Origin: Styela clava
Taxonomy: Eukaryota > Chordata > Ascidiacea > Stolidobranchia > Styelidae
Reading direction: 5' to 3'
Assembly: GCF_964204865.1 (NCBI RefSeq)
Contig: NC_135250.1
Location: forward strand, 28,511,395 to 28,575,394
DNA: 64,000 nucleotides
Positions 1 to 11,397 of this stretch are shown one piece after another (positions within the stretch are counted from its first letter, which is position 1; each line of letters opens with the position of its first letter). Position numbers and translations under genes: made by a program. Below the pieces are notes generated by a model. It was not told the origin of the DNA. It worked only from the letters and a program-made list of their open reading frames with translations, and did not search any database.

Positions 1-60
1 AACCACGGCCACATAGCACACGATTTGTCAATATGATTGTTAGTTATACTACAATCTTAC

Positions 61-3000
61 GTTAAAATTAGAATTTTTATTATTGGCATTCTTTATTTCT
101 TTAAGAAATGCATCAGTAAAGTCTCGCAGGTGATGTTCGACAAAAGTAGATTCGTGTTCCTCGATGATATCTTGCAGATATCCTGCAGAAAAATTAAACA
201 GTGCGTCGTAACTCAATCATATTTTGTCATTTAATCATATTTTAAGGTTATGTCAAAATTGCCGACCATACTGTGTAGCGGAGTGGTGACGCTCGGCTAT
301 TAGGATTTTGATACTACATTTCTACGTCAGTAAAACATGTTTCCATATTAGCAAAGTCTTCTAGCTGTTTGCACACAACGTCAATAAAAGTACTAGCACG
401 TCGTATCCCTTATCAAATCTAACAACTGCATGTCATTTTATTAATTTGAAAAATTTTATTTCGAGACTAAAAACACAGCTCGCTTTAACTTGTAGTCAAT
501 AAAAAACCTTTGCACTTAAAATTGTACAGAAAATTTTTACATTGCAAATCCCCAAAATGAAGTCTAATATTCCCAAAATTGAAAACTTTGTACCTCAAAA
601 ATTTGCTTGATAAACAAGTAATGAAATATTAATTGATTTTTATGTTTAATAATTTAATATCATGCCAACTCATAAAAATAAAATAAAGCCCTCCCCAAAT
701 TCAAGAAATTAATAATTTGGAATTATATTTCTGAAAAAATACGCATTGATGGTTTTTAAACCAAGAAAATTTAAGCACTACAATTATAGACAACTGATTT
801 TATACCAAAGTACAGATATAAAAATAAATATGCCTTATCCATCATTATTTTTCTTTCCGATGAAATTAATTTAACAACACCACTGAAAGGAGGGATAAAC
901 CTCAACATAGGAGCTAGGGTGATCAAAGCCAACATATTCGCTTCATAGCAATCTTCAGAACTGTAGATTTCAAAAAATAAAAAATAAACAATTAGACCTC
1001 TAAATTTGTTGAAACAAGATTGGGGAATCAAACAATCTTAGATGATGGTATTTATGGAAAAATATGAACTAACAATTTGCGAAGTATTTCAATCATATGA
1101 ATTAGTCTTCTGTTCTCGTAATCGAACCTCGAACCGAATACAACATGGCTGATATTGTTTGATATTGCAAGAGTTAGTTTCATCTGAAATTGTTTGAATA
1201 AGAAGGTAAAATATTGATAATGTTCAAAAACAATTCACTTATTATTAAAATAGTTTTTGATCGCAGGGAACTTAATTGATATCGAAAATAATGAATATCA
1301 AAACCTTGTTCTGTTAGCTTTCCGATTCTAATGAGCGTTGGAAAAAGCTGACTATTCTTTATATAATATTTTGTTTACGTTTGAATAATTATTCCACGTT
1401 CAAGTTGTCCATATGTGGTAGAAACGCTTGAAGGTTTTTGCAAATATTGACGTTTTCAAATAGACTGCCCTTTTACCGCAATATTGTACACAAACTTTTG
1501 ATTTGCTACCTTTATAGCTCCGTAGCTTTTCCAAAAAAAGTTACAGAAAAATATTCCGATAACTATATTGTTCCCATTCTCCTTATTTTTATTTTCAGAA
1601 GTCATCCATCAGGATTTTACACATTGTGACGATGTGTTCTCGTGTGGAAACCGACAGTTGGTAATTGAGAACAAAGTGAATCAAACTATACCATCAGAAA
1701 TTGTATTTATTGTATAAAAAACAAAGTCTGGAATATATAAATTCAGACTTTATATGAATATAACACTCCAAACCAAATTCTCTGAAAATGGGTTATGTTT
1801 CGTACCTGCAAATCTTGGGAGTTATTTATTGTAAGATTTTCTATTAACAAATGAGATTCTTCGATAATATTTTCTTCCATTTCTTTCTTTCCTACACCAT
1901 ATCTTGTGAAAAAATATAATTTCTAAAAGCATGGTTGTATATGTTTTGCCAGGGATGTGGAACCATAAAATATGTACAATCAACTTTGACTCCCATATCT
2001 TGATTCAAAAAAGTTTTTCACTCTGACTCCCGAGACAAAGTTATATAATGTTGTGTGTTATCCTCTAGCTCCGAACTCCGAAAATGAACAATTGTACAAA
2101 ACAATTGGGTAACAAAATATCATATCATACCAAAAGCTTTGCCGAATGCATGCTTACTTTAATGTTACGACGCTTAGTAAATTTGATTTATTTTGGGTTT
2201 CTGTAGTTAAATTTTACTTTGTTCATCACCATCGAAAATTGAAAATTTTGATTCCTACTGCCGATCAGGCGAGGTTGGCAAATAAATTCCACTTAATACT
2301 AATCACAATTAACGACAATATTGCAAAAACAACAACAAAGCAAATCCAAAACGTATGCAGCCACACTCCATAAAAAATTTTCATGTATTAGAATTTAGAA
2401 TAAAACAATTTGAGTGAATTATGGGGAAGAAATTTGAAAAAAATATATGAATATTGATAATTGCCAGCTACAATAACTTCAATATTAATTACTTAAAAAT
2501 TGAAACTGGAATCAATTGGTTCATTTCTAACGAAAAAAGCGATTTAATAATACCTAAAGATCTTACCCTCTCAAGGTCATCAGACCAAACTTATGGAAAT
2601 CTTTCCATGTTGGTCCATAATCTGCAGAACCGATACCTCGTTGCTCAGTTATCAAATCAAACGCAAAGTTCTGAGGACGTCCAGGGAACTTTTTGTTCTT
2701 CATAATGTTGTTTATGTTAGTTTTATATTATCCCAATAACATTTTTGCAGAATATTATATGCCAAATTATTCAATGTACCACATATATAATCTACTGTAA
2801 CAAAGTTATAAAAAAAATATTAAATGTGGTCCTGTGGACTGTTATTCAAATGTTTAAATTTACTAAAAAAAAGTTTAAAATCTACAAATAGTTAGTAATA
2901 ATGAAACTGAATGTATTCTTCTATCCTCCTAATTTTTAGAGGTTAAAATTAGTGGACATTGAATTCGTATAACAATGAGTCATACAACATAGATGAAATA

Positions 3001-3631
3001 TTATGAAGAGAAAAAAACACAACATATAATTCAAATAAAAATGTAACATTAAAATATAAAACAAAAAATGAAAACCTAAAAAAACGACTAGACACATCAA
3101 TTTCTGATATTCGCGTGTATAATTTGAAGTAGAGTGACTAAAGTCATGACTAAAAGTCAAAAGAAGTATTAAAGCAGTCATTTATAGAAAAAACTATTTT
3201 GCGATGATTAATTGCGTCTTCAGATAAAATAAAAATTAATTTAGATGAAATACAATTTAACATGTTGATTAATGATTTGCCAGCTTATTGCCATAATGAC
3301 ACGAAATAGGCCATTAATTCCCATTTTGATGGATTATATTGATAACATCTACTTACAAACTTTAACCTACCTGATTTATTATTTCGTAATTGTTCAAAAT
3401 AACCCAGAATTCACGTCCAAATTGAACAGACATTACAGGTCCATATTTCTTTTTCATTTTCTGCAAACGTACCGCTGGATTTTTTCCCATAAATGTAAGA
3501 TATCCAACGATGGGCAAGCCCCATGGACCCGATGGAAAATTATTCGGTCTTTTCAGAATGTAGTAGCATAATAAGAAAGTTGAAATTCCAATGGTTAAAG
3601 TTGCAAAATTGAGGCCAAAAAAACAGAACAT
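61..3631 (-). pseudogene. CYP2-like cytochrome P450 gene, truncated by window edge, damaged splice sites
   Basis: Five exons match the intact P450 genes at 39.2-46.2 and 48.9-55.0 kb. Exon 1 is 3371-3631 (N-terminal anchor, then KRPNNFPSGPWGLPIVGY). Exon 2 is 2567-2712 (ADYGPTWKDFHKFGLMTLRG). Exon 4 is 1074-1183 (FGSRFDYENRRLIHM). Exon 5 is 839-960 (APMLRFIPPFSG). Exon 6 is 61-182 (HLRDFTDAFLKEI). Exons 4-6 have exactly the 110, 122 and 122 bp of the paralogs and no stop codon. Later exons (I-helix, heme loop) would lie left of the window. I could not find exon 3. The expected acceptor of exon 2 reads ATA instead of an AG; an in-frame AG nine exon bases further on could rescue it with a short deletion. 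The donor of exon 5 reads G|ATAAGG instead of G|GTAAGG. I infer a decaying gene, but an active gene with altered splicing is possible. The start was chosen at the Met that aligns with the paralog starts. Confidence 0.75.
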
Positions 3632-4110
3632 CCATCCTTTATTTTTATTCTGAATCAGGAGAAAGATCGTTATTAATACACTCACTATTTACGTCAGCGA
3701 ATGAGAGTGTTCTGCGAGATCCTTCTACATACTTCAAGAAGGTTATAAATTTATATGGTTCATCAATTAGTCATAAAATATATTTTGTATAATCCTCACA
3801 TTGATCATTTTTGCTTGAATTTTTTACTTGCATTTTGTTAACCTACTGATATCTAAAACCAGTATTCAATTACTATATGAATAGTCATTCAGCGTCATTC
3901 AGTTCAGATGAAAGTTGACCGTCATTCGGTTTGCAATTTTTATAGATGTTTTATTTTGATGGTTTTTGTATTAATATAGCGCCGCTTATTCAAGCGAAAT
4001 TAGCACATGTGCAAATACAAACAAATATATCAAAAATACTTAAGTAAAAGAGTCACAAGGTAAAATCATATTTAATAAGGATTATATTATAAATCAAAAA
4101 ATTAAGTTTT

Positions 4111-4221
4111 TTATCTCTTTTCAAACAAGATTTCGAAGTTAGATGGCTCATGAGTTACAATACTGTGGCCACCCTCATATAAAGTTGCGAGTGGATTCGA
4201 AGGATTCGGCACCACTGAGAT
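4111..4221 (-). pseudogene. P450 C-terminal exon fragment
   Basis: Thirty-six codons plus TAA read VVPNPSNPLATLYEGG and end in NFEILFEKR. This matches the last third of exon 9 of the intact P450s (VVPNPDIPVPLF ... FDVTFEKR). No heme-loop sequence lies upstream; the homology stops abruptly beside GC-rich sequence (4230-4290) that looks like a hAT transposon tip. It is a detached relic of another P450 gene copy. Confidence 0.8.
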
Positions 4222-4936
4222 ATATATAATTTAGTTTGCGGCCCGCATTGAGCTTCCTCGTGTGAAAGCGGCGCGAGGCACTAAAAAGGTTAGAAATGCT
4301 CACTCCAGCACAAAAGCATTAAGGAAAGATAGGAAGTTAGTCTTTTTTTTGCAATTATAAAATCAGTCAATTTTAAATTGTTTAAATTGTGCAGCCAATA
4401 CATTTCAAAAAAAAAAAAAATTCACGTCAATATTTAGAATAAATCACCACTCTTTATCAGAAAACATTATCGTCAATCATTAGTGCTTTAATCAAAATTA
4501 ACAATTGTGAAATAAATAAAACTAGCGTTTTTTTTTTAGGTCTGTGGCTTATCCCAAAATAGTTCTGTGGCCATGGGCAACCAGTTGAAAACCAGTTTTT
4601 TTGATTGAATGCTTTTTAATATATTATTTCTCATGATAACCAATATTTAAAATTTTGTAACACTCTTCAATGTGATATAGACTTATTTTATTTCATCACA
4701 CTCATTTGCCGATCTTTTGAGGTAACTGTTCTCATTTAGCGGACCCATACATAAAGCATTCCTCATTAATGTTTTTTTGTTAACGATTAAATTATCAAAT
4801 CCTCCAATTTTAATCACGTGAATTTTTGAACAGGAAATAAACCTATGGATCGTTTTGTTGTTATGTTGTTGTTCTTTTTCTTGTTGGTATTTTTCTTCTT
4901 GTTGTTACCGTATGAAAAAAACTCTCTCTATTTTAG
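4222..4936. other. gene-free stretch with hAT-like tip
   Basis: The part at about 4230-4290 is unusually GC-rich (gcggcccgcattgagcttcc) for this window and resembles the end of a non-autonomous hAT element. The remainder is AT-rich with homopolymer runs. I see no coding signal. Confidence 0.35.
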
Positions 4937-6190
4937 CATATACCTGAATTTGTAAAATAACACGATTCTTTTTCAACTTTGACGATTTAGACATCAGGGA
5001 TTTTATTGATGTTTTTCTAAATAAAATGAAGAAAAGAAAAAAAAGATAATAATGTTTCAACGTAAAATATCCTATTGCTCCGACTCTCACAGCACTGTTT
5101 TATAAGAATTATATAATTAGTTCTAGTCAGCTATAACGGCAAAAACACGTTTTTATTCATGGTTTCATTTTTCATACAAGAAATACTGGTTAATATATAC
5201 TACTCACTGACTGACCAATGCTCGAATCTGTATATTTATCAAATATTGGTTTCTTTTTTCTACTTGGTTTTAGTGTTAGGTGATCCAATTTTAAACATAC
5301 CAACTTTGCTGTTTTCTAACAGATGAGGACTGTTTTCCTTCAATGGAGCATAGATATAAAATGCCTTAGACCTATGTTTTCATACAAAAAATGATTAGAC
5401 ATGATATTTCAGAGCCGTTGAGTGGATTACATAATAACAACGAAAAAACAAATATCAATAGATATACTATTCCGATAAATACTACGGTACGTATTTCCCA
5501 TGGATTGATCACTGTTTTTTGATTGTGAGAATGCTCAACAACAAGCACACTTAACGACCCAATATATCATGCATTATAGATTGTATTTGAAAAAATAAAT
5601 TCAATCGGATCTCCACTGTTTGTTTATACAGTAGGATGTATTTATTTTATAACAAAACGCGGCTTCTGACAAAGGTTGAGATATGCTCAATTAGGAAAAT
5701 ATCTTTTAGATGCACTCTTGGAAAAACTCATTCTCAACCACGTTCAATTAGCCAACCATATTCTACAGCACAATTTTTACCGGCAAAATGAATCAACAAG
5801 AGCGCATAGAGCTATATTTGTACTAAATTGTCTAATTCAATTGAAAACACTTGGGCCTAATATCATTTTTCAACTTGGAATGACAAAATAGTTGTTTAGT
5901 CACTGCAGTCAGTCTTTTGCTCTCATAATTAAGCAATATAATCCAAATAGATACCCATTGAGCGTTGAAAATATTTGTCTGTATTTTAGATTGTTCCAAA
6001 CATCTGGGCAGTTCATTACGACCTCAAATATTTTGAAAATCCGAGTGAATATTCACCACAGCTCGCTTCTCGAGCGTTACGGAAAATTCTGAGGTTTAAA
6101 TCACTTGATTCCATTTCGATCGGTCTTCGACATTGTTTGAGATAACAACTTGCAAGGATGGAGCTCTTTGTATTTTAACGAGAAATATAC
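4937..6190 (+). pseudogene. CYP2-like P450 relic (exons 6, 8, 9)
   Basis: Three exon relics lie in order on the plus strand. Exon 6 is 4937-5061 (DLDIRDFIDVFLNKMKK, then two stops). Exon 8 is 5323-5486, exactly 164 bp as in the intact genes, with good AG and GT splice sites and one in-frame TAG at 5367-5369; it ends RYTIPINTT where the intact genes have KYTIPKNTT. Exon 9 begins at 5990 after a TTTTAG acceptor. It reads PNIWAVHYDLKYFENPSEY, then GLRHCLR, a TAA at 6143-6145, and QLARMEL. The heme-binding loop FxxGxRHCLGE is therefore recognisable but interrupted. Exon 7 (I-helix) and exons 1-5 were not found. It is a clear pseudogene, transcribed opposite to the neighbouring minus-strand P450 remnants. 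Confidence 0.88.
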
Positions 6191-6313
6191 AAAATTTAAT
6201 AAAATTGTTGACGGATCCTGTTAAACTTCTTCTTTAATTCGATGATGTGTATACTGCTTGGCAACATACGAGCCACACCAGTTTGTTGTTGTTTTTGAAC
6301 GGCGTAGTTTCAT

Positions 6314-7770
6314 ACCAAAGTTAACCTAGCAGACATCTCTCTGCGGACATCTCTCTCGTTTTCGGAACGGTAAAATAGCGTTGCCAGAAAACGATTTAAC
6401 ATGGCACTTAAATGCCGCGACGGAAAAAGAAAATCTAGTCGCAAAGTACTTGCCAGATTTACGGCGAAATTTTGCTACACTCGGAATTACACAAAACTTA
6501 TCTGTAATTTCCGATGGCCGGGGAGATTTTTGAAGTTGATATAAAAAAAGAACTTATATTGAAGTCATCCTAATGCAAGTTTTATGAAATTTATATGTTG
6601 GGAAAATATAATAATACATTGTCAAACATCGCCAAAAAGAAATTTCGCATTAAAATTAATAAATGTCGGCATTTTAACCCCAAATTCTGTACTTTTCGAA
6701 TAGGTGCCCCACTTTTAGATAAGTCATCTCAAAAAAACATATTGTGAAGTCATTTCGAACCAAGTTTGAGTAAATTTGTATAACGGGAACATATAATAAT
6801 ATCTAGTCAAAAATGGCCGAACCATGAATTTTACATCGAAATTAATAAATATCAGTATTTCAACTCCAAATTTTGGACTTTTCGATTACGTGCCCACTTT
6901 TAAATAAAATATCCCAAAAGAGCATATTGTGAAGTAACCTCAAACAAAGTTTGAGAAAAATTGTAAGTCGGGAACATATAATAATATCTTGTTAAACATG
7001 GCCCAAACAGGAATTTTACATCAAAATTAATAAATATCAGTATTTCAACCCCAAATTTTGGACTTTTCGATTACATGCCCCTCTTTTGAATAAAATATCC
7101 CAAAAGAACATATTGTGAAGTAACCTCAAACAAAGTTTGAAAAAAATTGTAAGTCGGGAACATATAATAATATCTTGTTAAACATGGCCCAAACAGGAAT
7201 TTTACATCAAAATTAATAAATATCAGTATTTCAACCCCAAATTTTGGACTTTTCGATTACGTGCCCCACTTTTGAAGAAGATATCACAAAAGAACATATT
7301 GTGAAGTAACCTCGAACCAAGTTTGAGAAAATTTGTATGTCGGGAACATATAATAATATCTTGTTAAACATGGTCCAAACAGGAATTTTACATCAAAATT
7401 AATAAATATCAGTATTTCAACCCCAAATTTTGGACTTTTCGATTACATGCCCCACTTTTGAATAAAATATCCCAAAAGAACATATTGTGAAGTAACCTCG
7501 AACCAAGTTTGAGAAAAATTGTATGTCGGGAACATATAATAATATCTCGTTAAACATGGCCCAAACAGGAATTTTACATTAAAATTGATAAAAATCAGTT
7601 TTTCAACCGCAAATTTTGTGCCTTTCGATCACGTGCCCCACATTTAGATACGATATCATAAAAAATCATACTGTGAAGTCATCTCGAACAAAGTTTCATA
7701 AAAATTGTATGTCGGGATCATATAATAATATCTTGTCAAACGGGAATTTTACATCAAAATTAATAGATAT
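6314..7770 (+). repeat. left terminal inverted repeat with about seven 186-bp tandem units
   Basis: The outer about 220 bp (6314-6530) is a unique TIR tip matched in inverse at 16620-16830. Next comes a tandem array whose landmark GGGAACATATAATAATAT recurs at about 6785, 6970, 7156, 7342, 7528 and 7714, with a diverged copy near 6600; the period is 185-186 bp. Units 3-5 are almost identical, so amplification was recent relative to the tip. Confidence 0.92.
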
Positions 7771-7928
7771 CGTTATCAAAATCTAAAAACTTGTTCTTTC
7801 AGATGGCATGGAAATAGAATATTATAAAATAACACATCCTAATGCCAAATCAAACCATATCATTTTAACATAATTGGCCATCGTTTTATGCTTGTTCAGT
7901 AGTAGCTTGAAAGGTGATGCATTAAGAT

Positions 7929-10900
7929 ATGTCATGCGTAACATTACCATTGTTATGTAACTGCGCGTACCTAACTGCGTACCTCCGCAGCCCAAAAGAT
8001 CAACATCGTCCACACCTTCTCCTACTGTCGGACAGCAATATACGGAACATCACATTTCCAAAGGTGAGCTGGGTTTAATGTATTATAGGCATGAAATGTT
8101 TTAACATATCTTCTCTATTTGTTACAGCGAAGTGACTTAATATAATAGTAATTTTCTATCCCAAATGTGAACCCCCATCCGCCCTATAATTGAATATAAT
8201 GGCATACAGGGAGTCCTCGGGTTACGACGGTCGCGACTTACGATGATTTGAGGTTACAAACGCACTTTACGAACATATACAGATATAAAAGATAATACTG
8301 TACTGTAATATCTAAGCCTATAAACTGGATCATCGTGATCGAGAAAACCAGTGCTCTGGGCTCATTGGTTTTCGTTATTTACATCGTAAATGACGTGACC
8401 AATTACGAACTATTACGATTATGAACGAATAATCACTAAGTTTCAGTCACGTGGTACAGTACAGTACTGTACACAGTTCCAGTGATACAGTACTGTACAC
8501 AGTTTCAGTGATACTGTACGCCATTTTGGTTGTTTAAGCCGGTTTTTTCGTAACTTGTTTGTTCTTTTTTTTTTTTTTTACTTTTGCCCTTTGGTATGGA
8601 CTCAAAGCAAAAAAAAAGATGTTAAGATACTGTACAGTGTTTGCTTTTATTCACGTGATGTGGCATTGTTTTCTGTTTTTCTAATAAAGTTCTTATTTGC
8701 ATTATTTGTACATTTTATTAGTGTACAGTACCATACTTTACAATACAGTACGATATGTATAGAGTTCATGCACAGTACCACTGTACAGTATAATGTTCCG
8801 ACTTACACTGAGATTCGGGTTACCCCGAGTCTCAGGAACGGAACTGCGTCGTAAGTCGAGGACTCCCTGTATATAGAAAGTGACGCATGTATCAGTACTA
8901 GTGTACCGGAAAATATATGATACGTTAGTATGAGTTACAAATAGGTCTATCACAAATAGCAAAATATTTACCACCCCCTAAATATGAATTTGCTCCCTCA
9001 CCACACCCAAACGTTAATGGAATGTTTAATATTTATGTAATAGTAAAGTTGTATCCTACGTTGATAACTGCGATTTCAATACAGGTTGTTTCTCCGTCGC
9101 CTTCATCTCCATTCTCACTATCGTCTATTTGTTTGCCCGGCGGGCAATTACGACATGGTGTGGCGGAGATTTTTTGGGACGGAGGCGTTTCCCGAAGTCG
9201 ACTACCTCTTGTTGGCTCTGGGGAACAACGACGTTGCAGGATCTGGTGGCTGGGGCAAACAATCCCGAGAATACGCCGAGTAGCTGATTGAAGCGAGTCA
9301 GCAGGCTTATCCGGGAGTCAAGGTTTGTTTTAAAAGTATATATATCTACTCATTATCTAGTCAATATATATTTCTGTAGATATGTAAATAATTCAAACAT
9401 CAACAAAGTGCACCCAGGATTGTTTTTCGATGTTCATGTTGTTGAAACAATCGCTTATCTCGGCAACTAATGGACTTACCAACTTCAGTAGGCCTTCTTG
9501 AATATTAAAAAAGTCGCCGGAAGGCTATTATTTATTTTTTTCGTTTTTTTGTGAAATCTCCTATTTCACAATATCTTTGTTGTTTCATTTTGATTCAAGC
9601 GGAACACTTTTTATTACGTTTTTCTCGACCATTAGACTATTGATTGCTCTTCAATGATTCTTGCAAACTCTCTGACCGCAACGCACCAGAGCCGTGACGC
9701 ATGCTTTCACGAGCTGTAATCGTAATATATATATATATAAAAATATTTTTTGGATGTTCACTTATTGGTTAACAGCCAATTTATTAAGGAGAATACATGC
9801 TGTATTTCCAGATAATATTAGCGAAGATATTGCCCCAGTCAAATTGTTCCACTGCTGCAGCAAATAGGGACATGGATGCAATTGGCAAGCTGCACTCTCT
9901 ACGCCTTCTCGACTTTGACGTTGGCAGTAATCCTTCGTACTGGAGCGACGATTCACATCTGTCGGATCGTGGATTTGCGCGATACATGCAGATTCTCGAG
10001 TTTGTAGTAGCAAGAATCGTACGAAAAGGTGAGATGTATATGATGTCATTATTCTTTATATTGTATTTGTATTCTAAATTGTGTGTGAATAATAACTCGA
10101 GCAAATTCTAACATATGAAACCAAAAATATTTTTAGACAACACTCCGATCCTTGAAAACAACCACAGAAAGGGCATGTAAGTATGACTCTTCCGTGTATT
10201 TGAAGTATGATTTCCCTGTGGTAGACTCTTCTGTTGGAACTGAGACTAAATTAATCTCTGCTTCCAGTAGATCAATTCCTCGTCGAAGGAAAAAGTTCAC
10301 CTGGAAGCCCTTCATCTTTGACTCTATTTCTTCTTCCACCACACAGCCCCACCCACCCCCCATCTCTTTGGTGTCCTATGCCAATGTGGTTACTCGGCCA
10401 AAAACTTCAGTTACGCTAAAACCTGCAAAATGTTTGCGGCCTGCCCCTACCCGACCATCTTACGCAGCTGTTGTTTCACGTGGACTTTGTAAGGCCTGTC
10501 CTGTCGATGGTATCAGACATGTTTCATCAGATTTGGAGACAAAGCTTCCCTTGTATCCACGAAGGCTTAACACCTATTCTGCACCACCCAGCTCCGAAAC
10601 TATACCTTCAAGGAGCCTGGAACGAACTGACGTCACCGGTCTTTTCACAACTGTGAAGAGTAGAAGATCAACAAAGACGAAAATTTCTCAGGATACTTTG
10701 CCAATGAAGAAGACAGCGAATCAACTTTGTAAGACTGTGGTCTATACCAACGATGTACATCAAAAGTCTCTACTTCATTTTCGAAACAACGTCACTGTGG
10801 ACAGAAGGTCTCTTCGGCCTCATCTTTCACTCCTTCTGTTGTTTCTCGTGGTGCTCCTGGGCCTGCTTCTAATATTCCTCCGCTGCACGGGAATGGGCGT

Positions 10901-10955
10901 CCCAAACATACTAGCAGGTCTTTCGTTTCTACTCCACCCTCCTTTAGCATTTTAA
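7929..10955 (+). pseudogene. SGNH/GDSL-hydrolase cargo gene of the MULE (five exons, one frameshift, one stop)
   Basis: Spliced exons keep one phase pattern: 7929-8063, 9085-9322, 9812-10028, 10137-10176 and 10268 to at least 10955. Exon 1 contains LLLLSDSNIRNITFPK, a block-I Ser motif (SDS for GDS). Exon 2 contains FPEVDYLLLALGNNDVAG, block III (GxND). Exon 3 contains YWSDDSHLSDRGFARYM, the C-terminal DxxH catalytic block. Exon 4 joins to exon 5 in frame (AT|T AGA) using a perfect GTAAGT donor and a pyrimidine-rich acceptor. Exon 5 encodes a basic, Ser/Pro-rich tail with two SYA(N/A)VV motifs. Exon 2 carries a +1 frameshift between CLPGGQLRHGVAEIF and AFPEVDY, and an in-frame TAG at 9281-9283. 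The tail frame shifts again near 10805. SGNH enzymes hydrolyse esters or acetyl groups; the substrate here is unknown. I infer cargo of the transposon because it lies inside the TIRs and in the same strand as the transposase. Confidence 0.72.
8207..8869. mobile_element. TA-flanked MITE (Tc1/mariner type) inside the SGNH-gene intron
   Basis: Inverted ends CAGGGAGTCCTCGGGTTACG and CGTAAGTCGAGGACTCCCTG are flanked by TA on both sides (8205-8206, 8870-8871). The element is 663 bp with no transposase. Inside are palindromic CAGTACTGTAC-type motifs around 8455-8520 and 8720-8790. It sits in the intron between exons 1 and 2 of the SGNH gene and so probably did not itself break the gene. Confidence 0.88.
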
Positions 10956-11397
10956 TAGAAAGAGTCCCATTCCACGGAAGAAGTTACCGAGATCATCTTC
11001 TTGTGTGAAAAATGTTCATCTTTATTTAATTTATAAACAGTCGGGCGGTGTGTTTTCCGAAAACAAATTGTCAATTCAGTCGTTGGTATGTGCAATGAAT
11101 GATATGCATCATTTAATCCAAATTCCCATGCAGACTGGGTCAAATTAGCAAACGTGATTTGGAACACAAAATTTGCCAAAGGTGAATTGAAAAATTATAT
11201 TCGAAAATTGCGACACTTTTAGAACAAGAACTCAAAAAACCTAAAAGGCAATGAAACATTAATTCCTGACACATCGGGCGATGAAGGATTTAAAAATACC
11301 AAACGGGATGAACCTTCTTCTGACTTTTCTCCTGAAAATAAAATTATAAATTTGTCATGAAAAAAACACACCGCCTACGCCGTCCAAGACCTTAGAA

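Noticed and set aside
6540..7770. Regular repeats that could be mistaken for a CRISPR-like array
   Set aside because: Units of 186 bp are contiguous without unique spacers, and the sequence is an animal transposon terminus.
8455..8790. CAGTACTGTAC palindromes as possible operator sites
   Set aside because: They lie inside a TA-flanked MITE and occur as degenerate simple repeats; nothing ties them to a regulated gene.
10152..10955. 267-codon open frame with a leucine-rich, membrane-like C-terminus
   Set aside because: It does not begin with ATG but continues exon 5 of the SGNH gene in frame. The leucine-rich end appears after a frameshift near 10805; in the next frame the Ser/Pro-rich tail simply continues, so the membrane segment is an artefact.
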